DNA of 15,063 bases from QHBQ01 sp038230695 (GCA_038230695.1 JBBRMT010000101.1:1-15063), one strand, 5' to 3'; counted from the first letter of the stretch, positions 7,308-14,833 are shown. Program-made: numbers and translations. Notes: generated from the sequence alone by a model not told the origin.

Positions 7308-7309
7308 TG

Positions 7310-8584
7310 CTACTGCACCACTACGAACTTGCCGCCCTGCACCATCTGTACAACCGGCACATGGTTGGCATCGCGGGTGGGTAGGAAGGTGAAGTCGCCA
7401 AGCGGTACGGTAACGTGGGTGGTCTTGAGCGCATCACGCACATCCGCGCCGCTCATGCTCTTGGCCCGCTTCAGCGCGTCGGCCAGGATGTAGACTCCGC
7501 TATAAGCCTGCGCCGCGAATTGGTCGGGGGCATTGCCGTACTTGGCGGTGAAGTTCTTGACAAAATCCTGGCTCATCTGGTTGCCGCCCGCCGAGTTCCA
7601 GGCCGCGCCAACATAGACTCCCTCAGCCTGCTGGCTCAGGTCGGACATCAGCTTGGCCGAGTTGAAGCCGTTGCCGCCAATGATCGGCAAGGCCATGCCC
7701 TGGTTGCGGGCTTCCTTGATAATACCCTCGCCCTCCGGCAGCAACGCCGAAGCCACGATTGCGTCGGGGTTGCTCCCCTTGATCGCGGTGATCTGGGCGC
7801 TGAAGTTGGTGTTGCCTTTCTGGAAGGTTTGCTCGGTGGTGATGGTGATGCCGTTGTCGGCCAACGCCTGCTTGAACACGGTGTAACCCGCCTTGGTGAA
7901 AGCGTCATCGTTACCGTAGATAAGCGCCACCTTGGTAAGGTTCAGCTTGGCCTTCGCCACCTTGATGGTGTTGGGGATAACCTGGGCCTCAGACAGCGAG
8001 TCGCGGAAGATGTAATCGCCAATGTCCACGATGCCGCCCGCCGTGTTGCTCACCGCCAGCACCGGGATCTGCGCCTGCTGCGCCAGCGGATCGGCGGTTG
8101 CCGCCGAGTTGCTCAGGGTGGGACCAATGATGGCGATCACTTTGTCGCTGATGAACTTTTGGTAGACGGTGGCCGCCTGTTTGGGGTCGCTGGCATCGTC
8201 CTGAATATCAATGGTAAGCTGCTTGCCGTTGATACCGCCCGCCGCATTGATCTCGGCCATCGCCATCTGGATAGCCTTGCTCTGGCTATCGCCGTAGACC
8301 TTAGCCGTCTTGCTCTGGCTGAGGGCCGCACCCAGCATTACCGTACCGGACATATTGCCGCCGCCCGTGCTGGTTGTGCCAGTCATAGCCATGCTGGCGG
8401 TGTTAGTCATTGCCATACTGCTGCCAGCAGTGGTGGGGCTGGCTACTGCCGCATTGCTGCCCGCTGCGGTGGTTGCAGTCGGGGTAGTGCTGCTAGCGGT
8501 GCCGCCCAGATCGCAGGCCGAAAGCGCCAGTATGACCATTGCAATCAGCCCCAACCTTGAGATAAACTTCTTGCTGCTCGACAT
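7310..8584 (-). CDS. livK: HAAT-type substrate-binding lipoprotein LivK
   Basis: 424 aa from the ATG at 8584. This start is chosen because GGAGG stands 9 nt upstream and the protein then begins with a lipoprotein signal peptide (MSSSKKF, hydrophobic stretch, lipobox LSAC with Cys24). A longer reading frame to 8734 adds 50 residues ahead of the signal peptide and is not credible. Residues 25-85 are a Ser/Thr/Ala/Gly stalk with MAM repeats. Residues about 86-424 are a Peripla_BP_6 (LivJ/LivK-type) domain: VMLGAALSQSKTAKVYGDSQ, MAEINAAGGINGKQL, DDASDPKQAATVYQKFI, AIIGPTLSNSAATADPLAQQ and VALIYGNDDAFTKAGYTVF. It captures the ligand outside the membrane and delivers it to LivH/LivM. Branched-chain amino acids are the family default; amides, urea or aromatic compounds are also possible. 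First gene of the operon, with its own promoter. Confidence 0.93.
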   Translation of the reverse strand: MSSSKKFISRLGLIAMVILALSACDLGGTASSTTPTATTAAGSNAAVASPTTAGSSMAMTNTASMAMTGTTSTGGGNMSGTVMLGAALSQSKTAKVYGDSQSKAIQMAMAEINAAGGINGKQLTIDIQDDASDPKQAATVYQKFISDKVIAIIGPTLSNSAATADPLAQQAQIPVLAVSNTAGGIVDIGDYIFRDSLSEAQVIPNTIKVAKAKLNLTKVALIYGNDDAFTKAGYTVFKQALADNGITITTEQTFQKGNTNFSAQITAIKGSNPDAIVASALLPEGEGIIKEARNQGMALPIIGGNGFNSAKLMSDLSQQAEGVYVGAAWNSAGGNQMSQDFVKNFTAKYGNAPDQFAAQAYSGVYILADALKRAKSMSGADVRDALKTTHVTVPLGDFTFLPTRDANHVPVVQMVQGGKFVVVQ

Positions 8585-8669
8585 ATGAACTTTCCTCCGT
8601 TTCTTTACTTTGATGCTGTTGGCGGGGCGACGCTGCTTACCGCCTCGTTTCAGGGATGTATTGTCTGCC

Positions 8670-8698
8670 ATTATAGAGCATAAGCAGGCGCGGTGCAA
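8670..8698 (-). promoter_or_regulatory. Predicted sigma70-type promoter of the liv operon
   Basis: On the minus strand TTGCAC (8693-8698) and a perfect TATAAT (8670-8675) are separated by 17 nt. The start of transcription would be near 8663, giving a leader of about 80 nt to the livK ATG. No other good promoter is seen between here and livK. Confidence 0.65.
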
Positions 8699-8768
8699 CT
8701 GTTCGGGCGCAATCATCCTTTTGCGGTCACACACAAGAGTAAGCGCAACCCGTCTCTATAACGCATTA

Positions 8769-8789
8769 ACTTTCAACCTTCAACTTTCA
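8769..8789. repeat. Heptamer array ACTTTCA between the divergent promoters
   Basis: ACTTTCA, ACCTTCA, ACTTTCA: three units with one mismatch, between the liv promoter and the GH57 promoter. On the minus strand the unit reads TGAAAGT. Confidence 0.75.
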
Positions 8790-8812
8790 ACCCACCCTAT
8801 TTGTTCGCTGCT

Positions 8813-8841
8813 TTGACAAACTCGCGGGCCTGTGCTATTAT
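8813..8841 (+). promoter_or_regulatory. Predicted strong sigma70-type promoter of the GH57 gene
   Basis: A perfect TTGACA (8813-8818), 17-nt spacer, and TATTAT (8836-8841). Transcription would start near 8848 on the plus strand, about 470 nt ahead of the GH57 start codon. Confidence 0.7.
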
Positions 8842-8847
8842 CGGCGT

Positions 8848-9316
8848 GGGCAAATCCCTGCTAGTTGGTTATTTGCATCCACCCCAGCCCCTCCCGCCGG
8901 GCTAAACCTTATCCACAAATGGTGCAGGGCAGTAGCGGTGGGGGATAAGCCGCCGCTCGCCAAGTTACTGAGGGATGGGAGCGTAGCTCCGATCGGTGGG
9001 GCGCAAACTAAGCTGGTCGCAAGCTCTAATGCGCCAATTTAGGCAATGTGCGCGGCGCAAAAGGGCAGCACGGGATGGTTGCCCTCCCCTTGATGAGGGA
9101 GGGGCGGCCTGCTGTATCAAGGCACTGGTAGAGTGGCAAGCAAGAGCTACGCCCCTAACCCCCGGTAACTCGGCACGCGGCGTGCTATCCTGTCGCCTCA
9201 TACTATTGGACGTTTTTTTATTTGTGCTTAACGATAAGCCCCAGTGGGAGGGGAGTTATTCGCACCCAACCCCGGCCCCAGTTGGGGATGGGAGTCAGTC
9301 GAAGGAGCTTGATAAG
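8848..9316 (+). other. Long leader of the GH57 gene without a supported gene
   Basis: About 470 nt between the predicted promoter and the GH57 ATG. Open frames here lack start signals and protein-like composition. It holds small hairpins: GGAGC-GTA-GCTCC (8978-8990), CCCTCCC-N8-GGGAGGG (9082-9088 with 9097-9103), GCACG-CGG-CGTGC near 9172, and CCCC-AGTT-GGGG (9276-9287), which ends 13 nt before the Shine-Dalgarno. A run of seven T at 9213-9219 has no strong stem directly before it. I recognise no known riboswitch class. Confidence 0.5.
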
Positions 9317-12300
9317 ATGAAAACATACGCACCGAAGGGCTTTCGAGCGTTCAGCCTGGTGGCGATCCTGGCTATGTTGTTGGCATCCTGTGATAGCGGC
9401 AGCAGCACGCCGACTGCGCTAACTGCGCCGCCTACGCCTGCTGGCACGCCTACGGCAGTAAGCAATGTCGCGCCTGCCAGCCCAACCGCGATGGCGATGC
9501 TTGCCAGCCCGTCCGCTGCTGTGGCTAACGCCAGCCCGACTGCGGCTGCGGCCAGCGCGACGGCGGTAAACACCAGCAGCATCGCCAGCCCGCTCTATGT
9601 CGCGTTGGTGTGGCACAACCACCAGCCCTTCTACTTCAAGGACCCCACCACCGGCGTGTACGAGAAGCCCTGGGTGCGGATGCACAGCATCAAGGATTAC
9701 CTCGATATGGTAACTATGCTGCAAGCGTACCCCCATGCTCATGTTACCTTCAACATGACCCCCTCGCTAATCAAGCAGATTGACGATTTCACCCAGAACA
9801 ACGCCCGTGACAAGTATTTCGTGATTGCCCAGAAGCCTGCCGCGCAGCTTACTGCCGACGACAAAAAGCTCATCCTGCAGCGTTTCTTCGACACCAACGA
9901 CAAGATCATCAGCCGCTTCCCCCGCTACGTGGCGCTGAAGCAGTTGCGTGGCGCTGACCAGAGCGATGCGGGCCTTGCCACTGCCGCCGCAAAGTTCCAG
10001 GAGCAGGACTGGCGCGATTTGCAGACCTGGTTCAACCTCGCCTGGTTCGACCCCGACTGGCAGGCGATGGCTCCACTGGCTGCGCTAATAAGCAAGGGCC
10101 AGGGCTTCACCGAGGCCGAGAAGCAAACCGTACTCGACCAGAGCATTGTAATCATGAAGCAGGTCATCCCCGCCTATAAGGCGGCCCAGGATCGCGGCCA
10201 GATCGAGATCATCACCACCCCCTATGCCCATCCCATTCTGCCGCTGCTCTACAACACCGATTCGGCGAAGATCGCCTTCGGCAACAGTGTGCCACTGCCC
10301 AACCCGCCCTTCAGCTATCCACAGGATGCCGCCGCGCAAGTGGAACTGGGCAAGCAAATCTATAAGGACCATTTCGGCAAGGATCCGCTGGGGATGTGGC
10401 CCGCCGAGGGTTCGGTATCGCAGGATATAGTCAAGCTATTTGCCAATGCTGGTATCAACTGGATTGCCAGCGACGAGATGGTGCTAGCCTCCTCGTACAG
10501 CCTACCCAACGGCATCGAGCGCGATGGCACCGAAACCCCCAAGCTTCCCCAGTTCCTATATGCTGGTTATACCGTTTCCGACCAGCCAACTGGCACGCCG
10601 CCAGTCAACATCATCTTCCGCGACCATGTAATCAGCGACAAGATCGGCTTCGACTACAGCGGGCAGAACGGCGATAGCGCCAGCACGGACTTGCTCAACC
10701 GCCTGCACAACATCCAGAAGTCATTGCAAACCAACCCGCGCAATGCTGGCAGCCCCTATCTTGTCACCATCCTGCTCGATGGCGAGAACGCCTGGGAGAA
10801 CTACGACAATGATGGCAAAGCCTTCCTCAATGGGATGTACCAAAAGCTGACCAGCGACCCCAGCATCCAGATGGTCACGCCTAGCGAATACTTTGCCAGG
10901 TTCCCCAACGGACGGCGCATCCCCAAGCTGTTCGCAGGTAGTTGGGTTGACGATACTTTCAGCACTTGGATCGGCGAGGTGGAGGAGAACCAGGGCTGGG
11001 ACTACCTGCGCCAGACCCGCGAGATGCTCGATCCCTATCTGACCGGCAAGAAGCCGCTAGCCGCCGACAAGTTGGAAGCCGCCCGCCTGGCGATGTTCGC
11101 CGCCGAGGGCAGCGACTGGTTCTGGTGGTTCGGCGCAGATCAGGATAGCGGCGACGATACCGCCTTCGACGACCAGTTCCGCAACACGCTGCGCGAGGTG
11201 TATACCGCTGTGGGCGAACCGCAACCCGCCTTCCTCGATGTGCCGATCGTCGCCCGCCTCGCGCCTGCGCCCAAGCAGCCTGTTAGTGGCGACATCAGCC
11301 CTACGATTGACGGTAAGGTAGCCGCTGGCGAGTGGGACAAGGCGGGCAGCTACGTGGAGTCGGGCAGCGGCGCGATGGCAAGCGGCCAGCAGGTAGTGAG
11401 CGCCACCTTCTACGGCTCCGATGCCAAAAACCTCTACCTGCGTATTGACGCGACCAAACCCTGGGACAACGCCAAATACACCTTCGGCGTGTACCTTGCC
11501 AACCCCAACCAGGCAGCGGGCATTGGGGTCAGCCACAACTCCGCCAAGAACGCGAAGCCAACCACGCTGGGATTCGTTGCCAACTATCTAGCCGAGGCGG
11601 TGATTGAAAACGGCAAGCTGGCCGCCAACGGAGTCTATACCGTAACTAACGGCGCATGGGGTACGACTGCTCTCGGCAATGTCAACGCTGCCGCTGCGGG
11701 CAGCGCCGTAGAGATGGCGATTCCCTGGAGCGCCCTCGGCGACCTCAAGACTGGCGATGCGCTCAACTTTATTGCGGTTATCAGCAAGGCGAATAGTGAT
11801 ATTGCCCTCGCCCCCAGCGCAGGTGGCATTGGCTTCACCGTCCCCGACCGCAACCCCATCCAGGTGGTGATGAGCATTGACGACCCTAAAGGTGATGACC
11901 ACGGCCCCGGCACCTACACCTACCCGCAGGATGCCGCCTTCAGCCCCGGCAACTTCGACATAAAGCAGTTTGTGGTTGGCACCGATGGCGACAATAATAT
12001 GGTCTTCCGCTTCACCATGAACGGGCCAGTGCCGAACCCGTGGGGCAGTCCAACCGGCCTGGCGCTGCAAACCTTCGATGTCTATATTGACACCAACCAC
12101 CAGGCAGGCAGCGGCGCACGGATGCTCTTCCCTGGCCGCAACGCCGCCGTGCCTGCCGCCGATGCCTGGGATGTTGCCTTCCGCGCCGAGGGTTGGCCGG
12201 ACGGTCAGGGGGTGTACACTGGCGCAGCGGGCAAGGATCCAGTCAAGATTGATGGTATCAACAAGATCCAGGTGGATACCGCGCAAAAGACGGTGACAAT

Positions 12301-12613
12301 CCGCATTCCACGCAAGGATTTCCCCAGCAGCGATCCCGCCACCTGGGGTTATCTAGGGGTGGTTCTCAGCCAGGATGGCACCAACAGCGCCAAGTGGCGC
12401 ACCCGCGCCGTGGGCAAGACGGCAGCCCAGTGGATAATCGGTGGTGGCACCGGCGCGACCAACGACCCCGCCATCCTCGATGTAGCCTACCCCGCTGGCT
12501 TCACTCCCACCCAGGAAGACGCGCTCAAGACCTTCAAGCCCAGCGCCGCGACCGATCTGACCAAAGTGCCGGTTGACGACTTCGCCCAACTGCCGATGGT
12601 TTACAAGAAGTGA
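9317..12613 (+). CDS. Lipoprotein GH57 amylopullulanase-type glycosidase with DOMON-like C-terminal domains
   Basis: 1098 aa from ATG 9317, chosen because GAAGGAG (9301-9307) precedes it and a lipoprotein signal follows (lipobox LLASC, Cys25). A frame open to 8996 would bury this signal. Residues 26-90 are an Ala/Ser/Pro/Thr stalk. The GH57 domain (about 92-640) shows family blocks: HNHQP (100-104), GQIEIITTPYAHPILPLL (from 294), GMWPAEGSV with the expected nucleophile Glu364, and LLDGENAWE with the expected acid Asp488; GSDWFWWFGADQDS is the conserved tail of the catalytic region. Residues about 655-850 look like a DOMON/CBM9-like domain (TIDGKVAAGEWD). Residues about 853-1090 resemble the glucodextranase C-terminal module (DDPKGDDHGPGTYTYP at 855-870). 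Expected activity: alpha-1,4/1,6-glucan hydrolysis at the cell surface, retaining mechanism. A transferase or other GH57 specificity cannot be excluded. Confidence 0.93.
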   Translation: MKTYAPKGFRAFSLVAILAMLLASCDSGSSTPTALTAPPTPAGTPTAVSNVAPASPTAMAMLASPSAAVANASPTAAAASATAVNTSSIASPLYVALVWHNHQPFYFKDPTTGVYEKPWVRMHSIKDYLDMVTMLQAYPHAHVTFNMTPSLIKQIDDFTQNNARDKYFVIAQKPAAQLTADDKKLILQRFFDTNDKIISRFPRYVALKQLRGADQSDAGLATAAAKFQEQDWRDLQTWFNLAWFDPDWQAMAPLAALISKGQGFTEAEKQTVLDQSIVIMKQVIPAYKAAQDRGQIEIITTPYAHPILPLLYNTDSAKIAFGNSVPLPNPPFSYPQDAAAQVELGKQIYKDHFGKDPLGMWPAEGSVSQDIVKLFANAGINWIASDEMVLASSYSLPNGIERDGTETPKLPQFLYAGYTVSDQPTGTPPVNIIFRDHVISDKIGFDYSGQNGDSASTDLLNRLHNIQKSLQTNPRNAGSPYLVTILLDGENAWENYDNDGKAFLNGMYQKLTSDPSIQMVTPSEYFARFPNGRRIPKLFAGSWVDDTFSTWIGEVEENQGWDYLRQTREMLDPYLTGKKPLAADKLEAARLAMFAAEGSDWFWWFGADQDSGDDTAFDDQFRNTLREVYTAVGEPQPAFLDVPIVARLAPAPKQPVSGDISPTIDGKVAAGEWDKAGSYVESGSGAMASGQQVVSATFYGSDAKNLYLRIDATKPWDNAKYTFGVYLANPNQAAGIGVSHNSAKNAKPTTLGFVANYLAEAVIENGKLAANGVYTVTNGAWGTTALGNVNAAAAGSAVEMAIPWSALGDLKTGDALNFIAVISKANSDIALAPSAGGIGFTVPDRNPIQVVMSIDDPKGDDHGPGTYTYPQDAAFSPGNFDIKQFVVGTDGDNNMVFRFTMNGPVPNPWGSPTGLALQTFDVYIDTNHQAGSGARMLFPGRNAAVPAADAWDVAFRAEGWPDGQGVYTGAAGKDPVKIDGINKIQVDTAQKTVTIRIPRKDFPSSDPATWGYLGVVLSQDGTNSAKWRTRAVGKTAAQWIIGGGTGATNDPAILDVAYPAGFTPTQEDALKTFKPSAATDLTKVPVDDFAQLPMVYKK

Positions 12614-12619
12614 GCTGGA

Positions 12620-12647
12620 GCGCTGAGGTTTGGGGTTTGAGTGCTGA
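12620..12647. repeat. Hybrid heptamer array after the GH57 gene
   Basis: GCGCTGA, GGTTTGG, GGTTTGA, GTGCTGA: a 7-bp period that joins the unit of the LivM-LivG linker (GGTTTGA) with that of the liv stop-codon arrays (GTGCTGA) in one tract. It begins 6 bp after the GH57 stop codon. Confidence 0.75.
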
Positions 12648-12679
12648 GTAAATGTCTGGAAAGCTAATGCTTTGTTCGT

Positions 12680-12703
12680 AGGGGCGAACCGTTGCTCGCC
12701 CTT
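12680..12703 (+). terminator. Hairpin downstream of GH57, possible terminator or dispersed palindrome
   Basis: AGGGGCGA (12680-12687) pairs with TCGCCCTT (12696-12703) with one G-U pair and an 8-nt loop. Only a short T stretch (TTTCC) follows, so termination would be weak. It resembles the palindrome at 7239-7263 and may be the same kind of dispersed element. Confidence 0.45.
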
Positions 12704-12728
12704 TCCAGGCTCTCAGAGCGAAATAATA

Positions 12729-12762
12729 AAGCCCGAACCACGCTGCCACGGGGGTCGGGCTT
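12729..12762 (-). terminator. Rho-independent terminator of the small minus-strand gene, possibly bidirectional
   Basis: AAGCCCGA (12729-12736) and TCGGGCTT (12755-12762) form a perfect 8-bp stem with an 18-nt loop. On the minus strand the stem is followed by TTTATTATTT, a good T-rich tail. On the plus strand the tail (CGTCATATTATT) is poorer, so it may only back up the end of the GH57 transcript. Confidence 0.75.
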
Positions 12763-12814
12763 CGTCATATTATTGGCTGCCTTTGCGCCGGGGCAGCTTT
12801 TGACTACTGCGTAC

Positions 12815-13120
12815 TTACCGCGTGCGTGGGCCAACTGGCGAACGGGTTTCGTCGCTGGGGAAGCCTACCTGGCCTAGCCCCTGCGCGGCGCGGACGATCT
12901 GATGGCTGGCCTGCTGGCGTACCTGGCCCGCCAGTTCGCCATCCTTGATTACCGATGCGAACATCACCTGATTGATGCCGTTGAGCGCCACAGCTACATC
13001 GCGCATCATCGGGCCAATTACCGGGTCCCCGTCGCCACCACCGCCGTTAACGCGGATGTGGTTTCGCAGCCACTCCAGCAGACTGTTGAACTCGTTGCCA
13101 CAGCGTTCGATTTCTTCCAT
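12815..13120 (-). CDS. Small protein of unknown function
   Basis: 101 aa. I do not recognise the family. It is likely real: codons are high-GC at the third position like its neighbours (many CTG, GGC, CGC, CAG), it has its own terminator 50 bp downstream, and an operator-like promoter region lies upstream. The sequence is soluble, without signal peptide or membrane segment: an N-terminal charged helix-like part (MEEIERCGNEFNSLLEWL), a glycine/aspartate loop (VNGGGGDGDP), and a middle with alternating hydrophobic residues (VAVALNGINQVMFASVI). The ATG has no good SD nearby (AAAGG lies too far upstream, with the sequence GGTACGG between), so the start is the weakest point. It is convergent with GH57 and divergent from the MFS gene; no functional link is visible. 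Confidence 0.6.
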   Translation of the reverse strand: MEEIERCGNEFNSLLEWLRNHIRVNGGGGDGDPVIGPMMRDVAVALNGINQVMFASVIKDGELAGQVRQQASHQIVRAAQGLGQVGFPSDETRSPVGPRTR

Positions 13121-13171
13121 GATAGATTACCGTACCTTTCTTTTTGGAGGCTTGTCGCCTTGCGTTTACTG

Positions 13172-13189
13172 GCTATCCATGCGGATAGC
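13172..13189. promoter_or_regulatory. Perfect dyad GCTATCC-ATGC-GGATAGC
   Basis: A 7-bp perfect inverted repeat with a 4-nt centre in the leader of the small minus-strand gene, about 52 bp upstream of its ATG. It could be an operator or an RNA hairpin; nothing identifies the regulator. Confidence 0.4.
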
Positions 13190-13217
13190 TGTTGCCCACC
13201 GTTATTGTATCGCCAAA

Positions 13218-13260
13218 CCCCATTGCGCTACTATAAACCGTTTTACAATGGGGATGTAAA
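13218..13260 (-). promoter_or_regulatory. Candidate promoter enclosed by an 8-bp inverted repeat
   Basis: CCCCATTG (13218-13225) and CAATGGGG (13246-13253) are perfect inverted copies 20 bp apart. Between and beside them the minus strand reads TTTACA (13255-13260), 17 nt, TTTATA (13232-13237), a weak sigma70-like pair. The dyad would flank the -10 element, a typical place for a repressor. The target would be the small gene at 13120. Confidence 0.4.
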
Positions 13261-13445
13261 GATTCTTACACAGCCGCAGTCGCCATGACAGCATGATCAA
13301 CCAAGCCCCCAGCGGGGTTGGGAAATCTGGTAGCATATAAATGCCGGGGTTGACAGAGATGCTTGCCAGTCGAAAGCGTAAATTGCGCCTCACCATTCTC
13401 CCCCATCCCCCGCTGGGGCATTTTGCATTTGTGGCTGAGGGCATT
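13261..13445. other. Intergenic stretch with two inverted 11-bp palindromic copies
   Basis: No gene is supported here. CCCCAGCGGGG (13307-13317) recurs inverted as CCCCGCTGGGG (13408-13418); each copy can itself form a 4-bp GC hairpin. The second is followed by ATTTTGCATTT, which is terminator-like on the plus strand, but no upstream plus-strand gene needs it. Confidence 0.4.
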
Positions 13446-13474
13446 TTAACCTTCCTGCGCTTTTATGTTATCAT
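13446..13474 (+). promoter_or_regulatory. Predicted promoter of the MFS gene
   Basis: TTAACC (13446-13451), 17-nt spacer, TATCAT (13469-13474): four and five of six matches to the sigma70 consensus. The transcript would begin near 13481, about 24 nt before the GTG start. Confidence 0.5.
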
Positions 13475-13504
13475 AGGGCAGCACATGGCATATGGAGAGA
13501 TTCG

Positions 13505-14833
13505 GTGATTGAGGAGCAGCAGCCCGCAGTTGACGAGATCGAAGCGGCGAACGCGAATGTCGGTCTAGCGTACGTCCCTGGCGAGGCGACGAAGCGGCTG
13601 GAGCGTAGTCGCAACTTCCAGATATACTGGCTGGGGCAATCGCTGTCAGCGGTGGGCGACTCGTTCGCCCTGATCGCCATGCCGCTGCTGGTGTTCGAGG
13701 CCACCGGCTCGGTGGCGCAGATGGGGCTAGTCACCGCCACGAGCGGGGTGGGCCAGATTATCGCGGGCGTTATCGGCGGATCGCTGGCGGATCGGCTCAA
13801 TCGGCGACGGCTGATGATTGGCTGCGACATCGCCCGCGCCCTGCTCTATGCCACCATCCCGATGATCTGGGCGGTGTGGGGGCCGCAACTTTGGTTGATT
13901 TATGTAGTAACTGCGTTGGGTGCGGTGCTGGGCAATCTATTCAGTATCACCAACATCGCGGCGGTTGCCAATCTGGTCGAGCGTCACCAGATCATTGACG
14001 CGAACGCCCGCTTGCAAGCGACCTACGGGTTGGCCTTCTTCGTCGGGCCGATGCTGGCGGGGCTGGTTTCGCACAACCTGGGCGGACCAGCGGCAGCGGT
14101 GGGCATTGACGCGCTATCGTTCACCGCTTCGTTCGTCACGCTGATTTTTGTCCGTCTGCGCGAGTAAGCAGCGGACCGCACCAGCGTGAAGCAGGGCAGC
14201 AGGGTGCAAGAGTTGCTGGCTGGGGTGCGTTTCCTCTGGCAGCAGCCGGTGCTGCGGGCATTGACAGTCATCTTCGGCCTGGGAAATCTGCTAACCTTCG
14301 CCGGTCTCGATATGTTCATCTATCGGCTGAAGCACGATCTGGGGCAGAATGACGACGCAGTTGGTTTCGTCCTCGGCATTGCCAGTGTGGGGGCGATCCT
14401 CTCCGCGCTGATTGCACCCGCGATGCGGCGGCGATTTGGCTTCGGGGTTAGCTTCATCTTCGCCTCCATTGTGCAGGCGGTGGCGTTCATGGCGATTGGC
14501 TTCGCCCCTGGTGTGCTGCTGATGCTGCCCTGCGTGGTCGGCATCGTGTTCGGCGACCGCATTCGTGGCATCAATTCGCTGACGCTGCGCCAGGAGATCA
14601 CCCCTGACTACCTGCTGGGGCGGGTTACAGCGGCGTTCTGGACGCTGCTGCAGGTGCCGGGGCCGCTGGGCGCAGCGGTTTTGACCGCGCTGGCCGCTAG
14701 CTACGGCGCACAACCCATCCTACTGGCGATGGGTCTCGGCGGACTGGCCCTGACGCTGGCTGCCTTGTTTACCCCGATTAGACTGGCTCACCCGGAGCAG
14801 TTGTATGCCGTGGATGATAAGCAGGGCGATTGA
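13505..14833 (+). pseudogene. MFS transporter gene interrupted by one in-frame TAA
   Basis: GTG start with GGAGAG 5 nt upstream. The frame runs 220 codons to TAA (14165-14167) and continues in the same frame to TGA (14831-14833), 443 codons in all, the usual size of a 12-helix major facilitator. The first half has a cytoplasmic tail, GDSFALIAMPLLVFEATGSV, and the loop 2-3 motif GSLADRLNRRR (92-102), and ends with helix 6. The stop falls in the central cytoplasmic loop; the sequence after it (AADRTSVKQGS, then QELLAGVRFLWQQPVLRAL) is the normal continuation into helix 7. The type is MFS_3/EntS-like, a putative drug or siderophore exporter. One substitution (for example GAA or CAA to TAA) explains it. 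Alternatives: a sequencing error, readthrough, or restart at GTG 14186, which has no clear SD. The last codons (QGD, stop) may come from the adjoining insertion sequence. Confidence 0.85.

Noticed and set aside
8585..8734. An N-terminal extension of LivK by 50 residues
   Set aside because: The basic, low-quality extension precedes a clear lipoprotein signal peptide with its own GGAGG site, and it covers the predicted promoter.
9172..9219. Intrinsic terminator in the GH57 leader (hairpin plus seven T)
   Set aside because: The 5-bp hairpin is about 30 nt from the T-run, too far for a standard Rho-independent terminator.
8996..9316. An in-frame upstream extension of the GH57 gene (107 codons)
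   Set aside because: The extension has no protein-like composition and would bury the lipoprotein signal. A Shine-Dalgarno (GAAGGAG) and the lipobox support ATG 9317.
12902..13288. A plus-strand frame of 128 codons across the small minus-strand gene
   Set aside because: No start signal. Codon bias fits the minus-strand reading, which also has a terminator. The plus-strand frame runs through the dyads.
13349..13383. TTGACA ahead of the MFS gene as its -35 element
   Set aside because: No -10-like hexamer lies 16-19 nt downstream; the pair at 13446-13474 is better placed.
14165..14167. Selenocysteine or other stop recoding in the MFS gene
   Set aside because: The codon is TAA, not TGA, and no recoding element is seen. 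A nonsense mutation or sequencing error is simpler.
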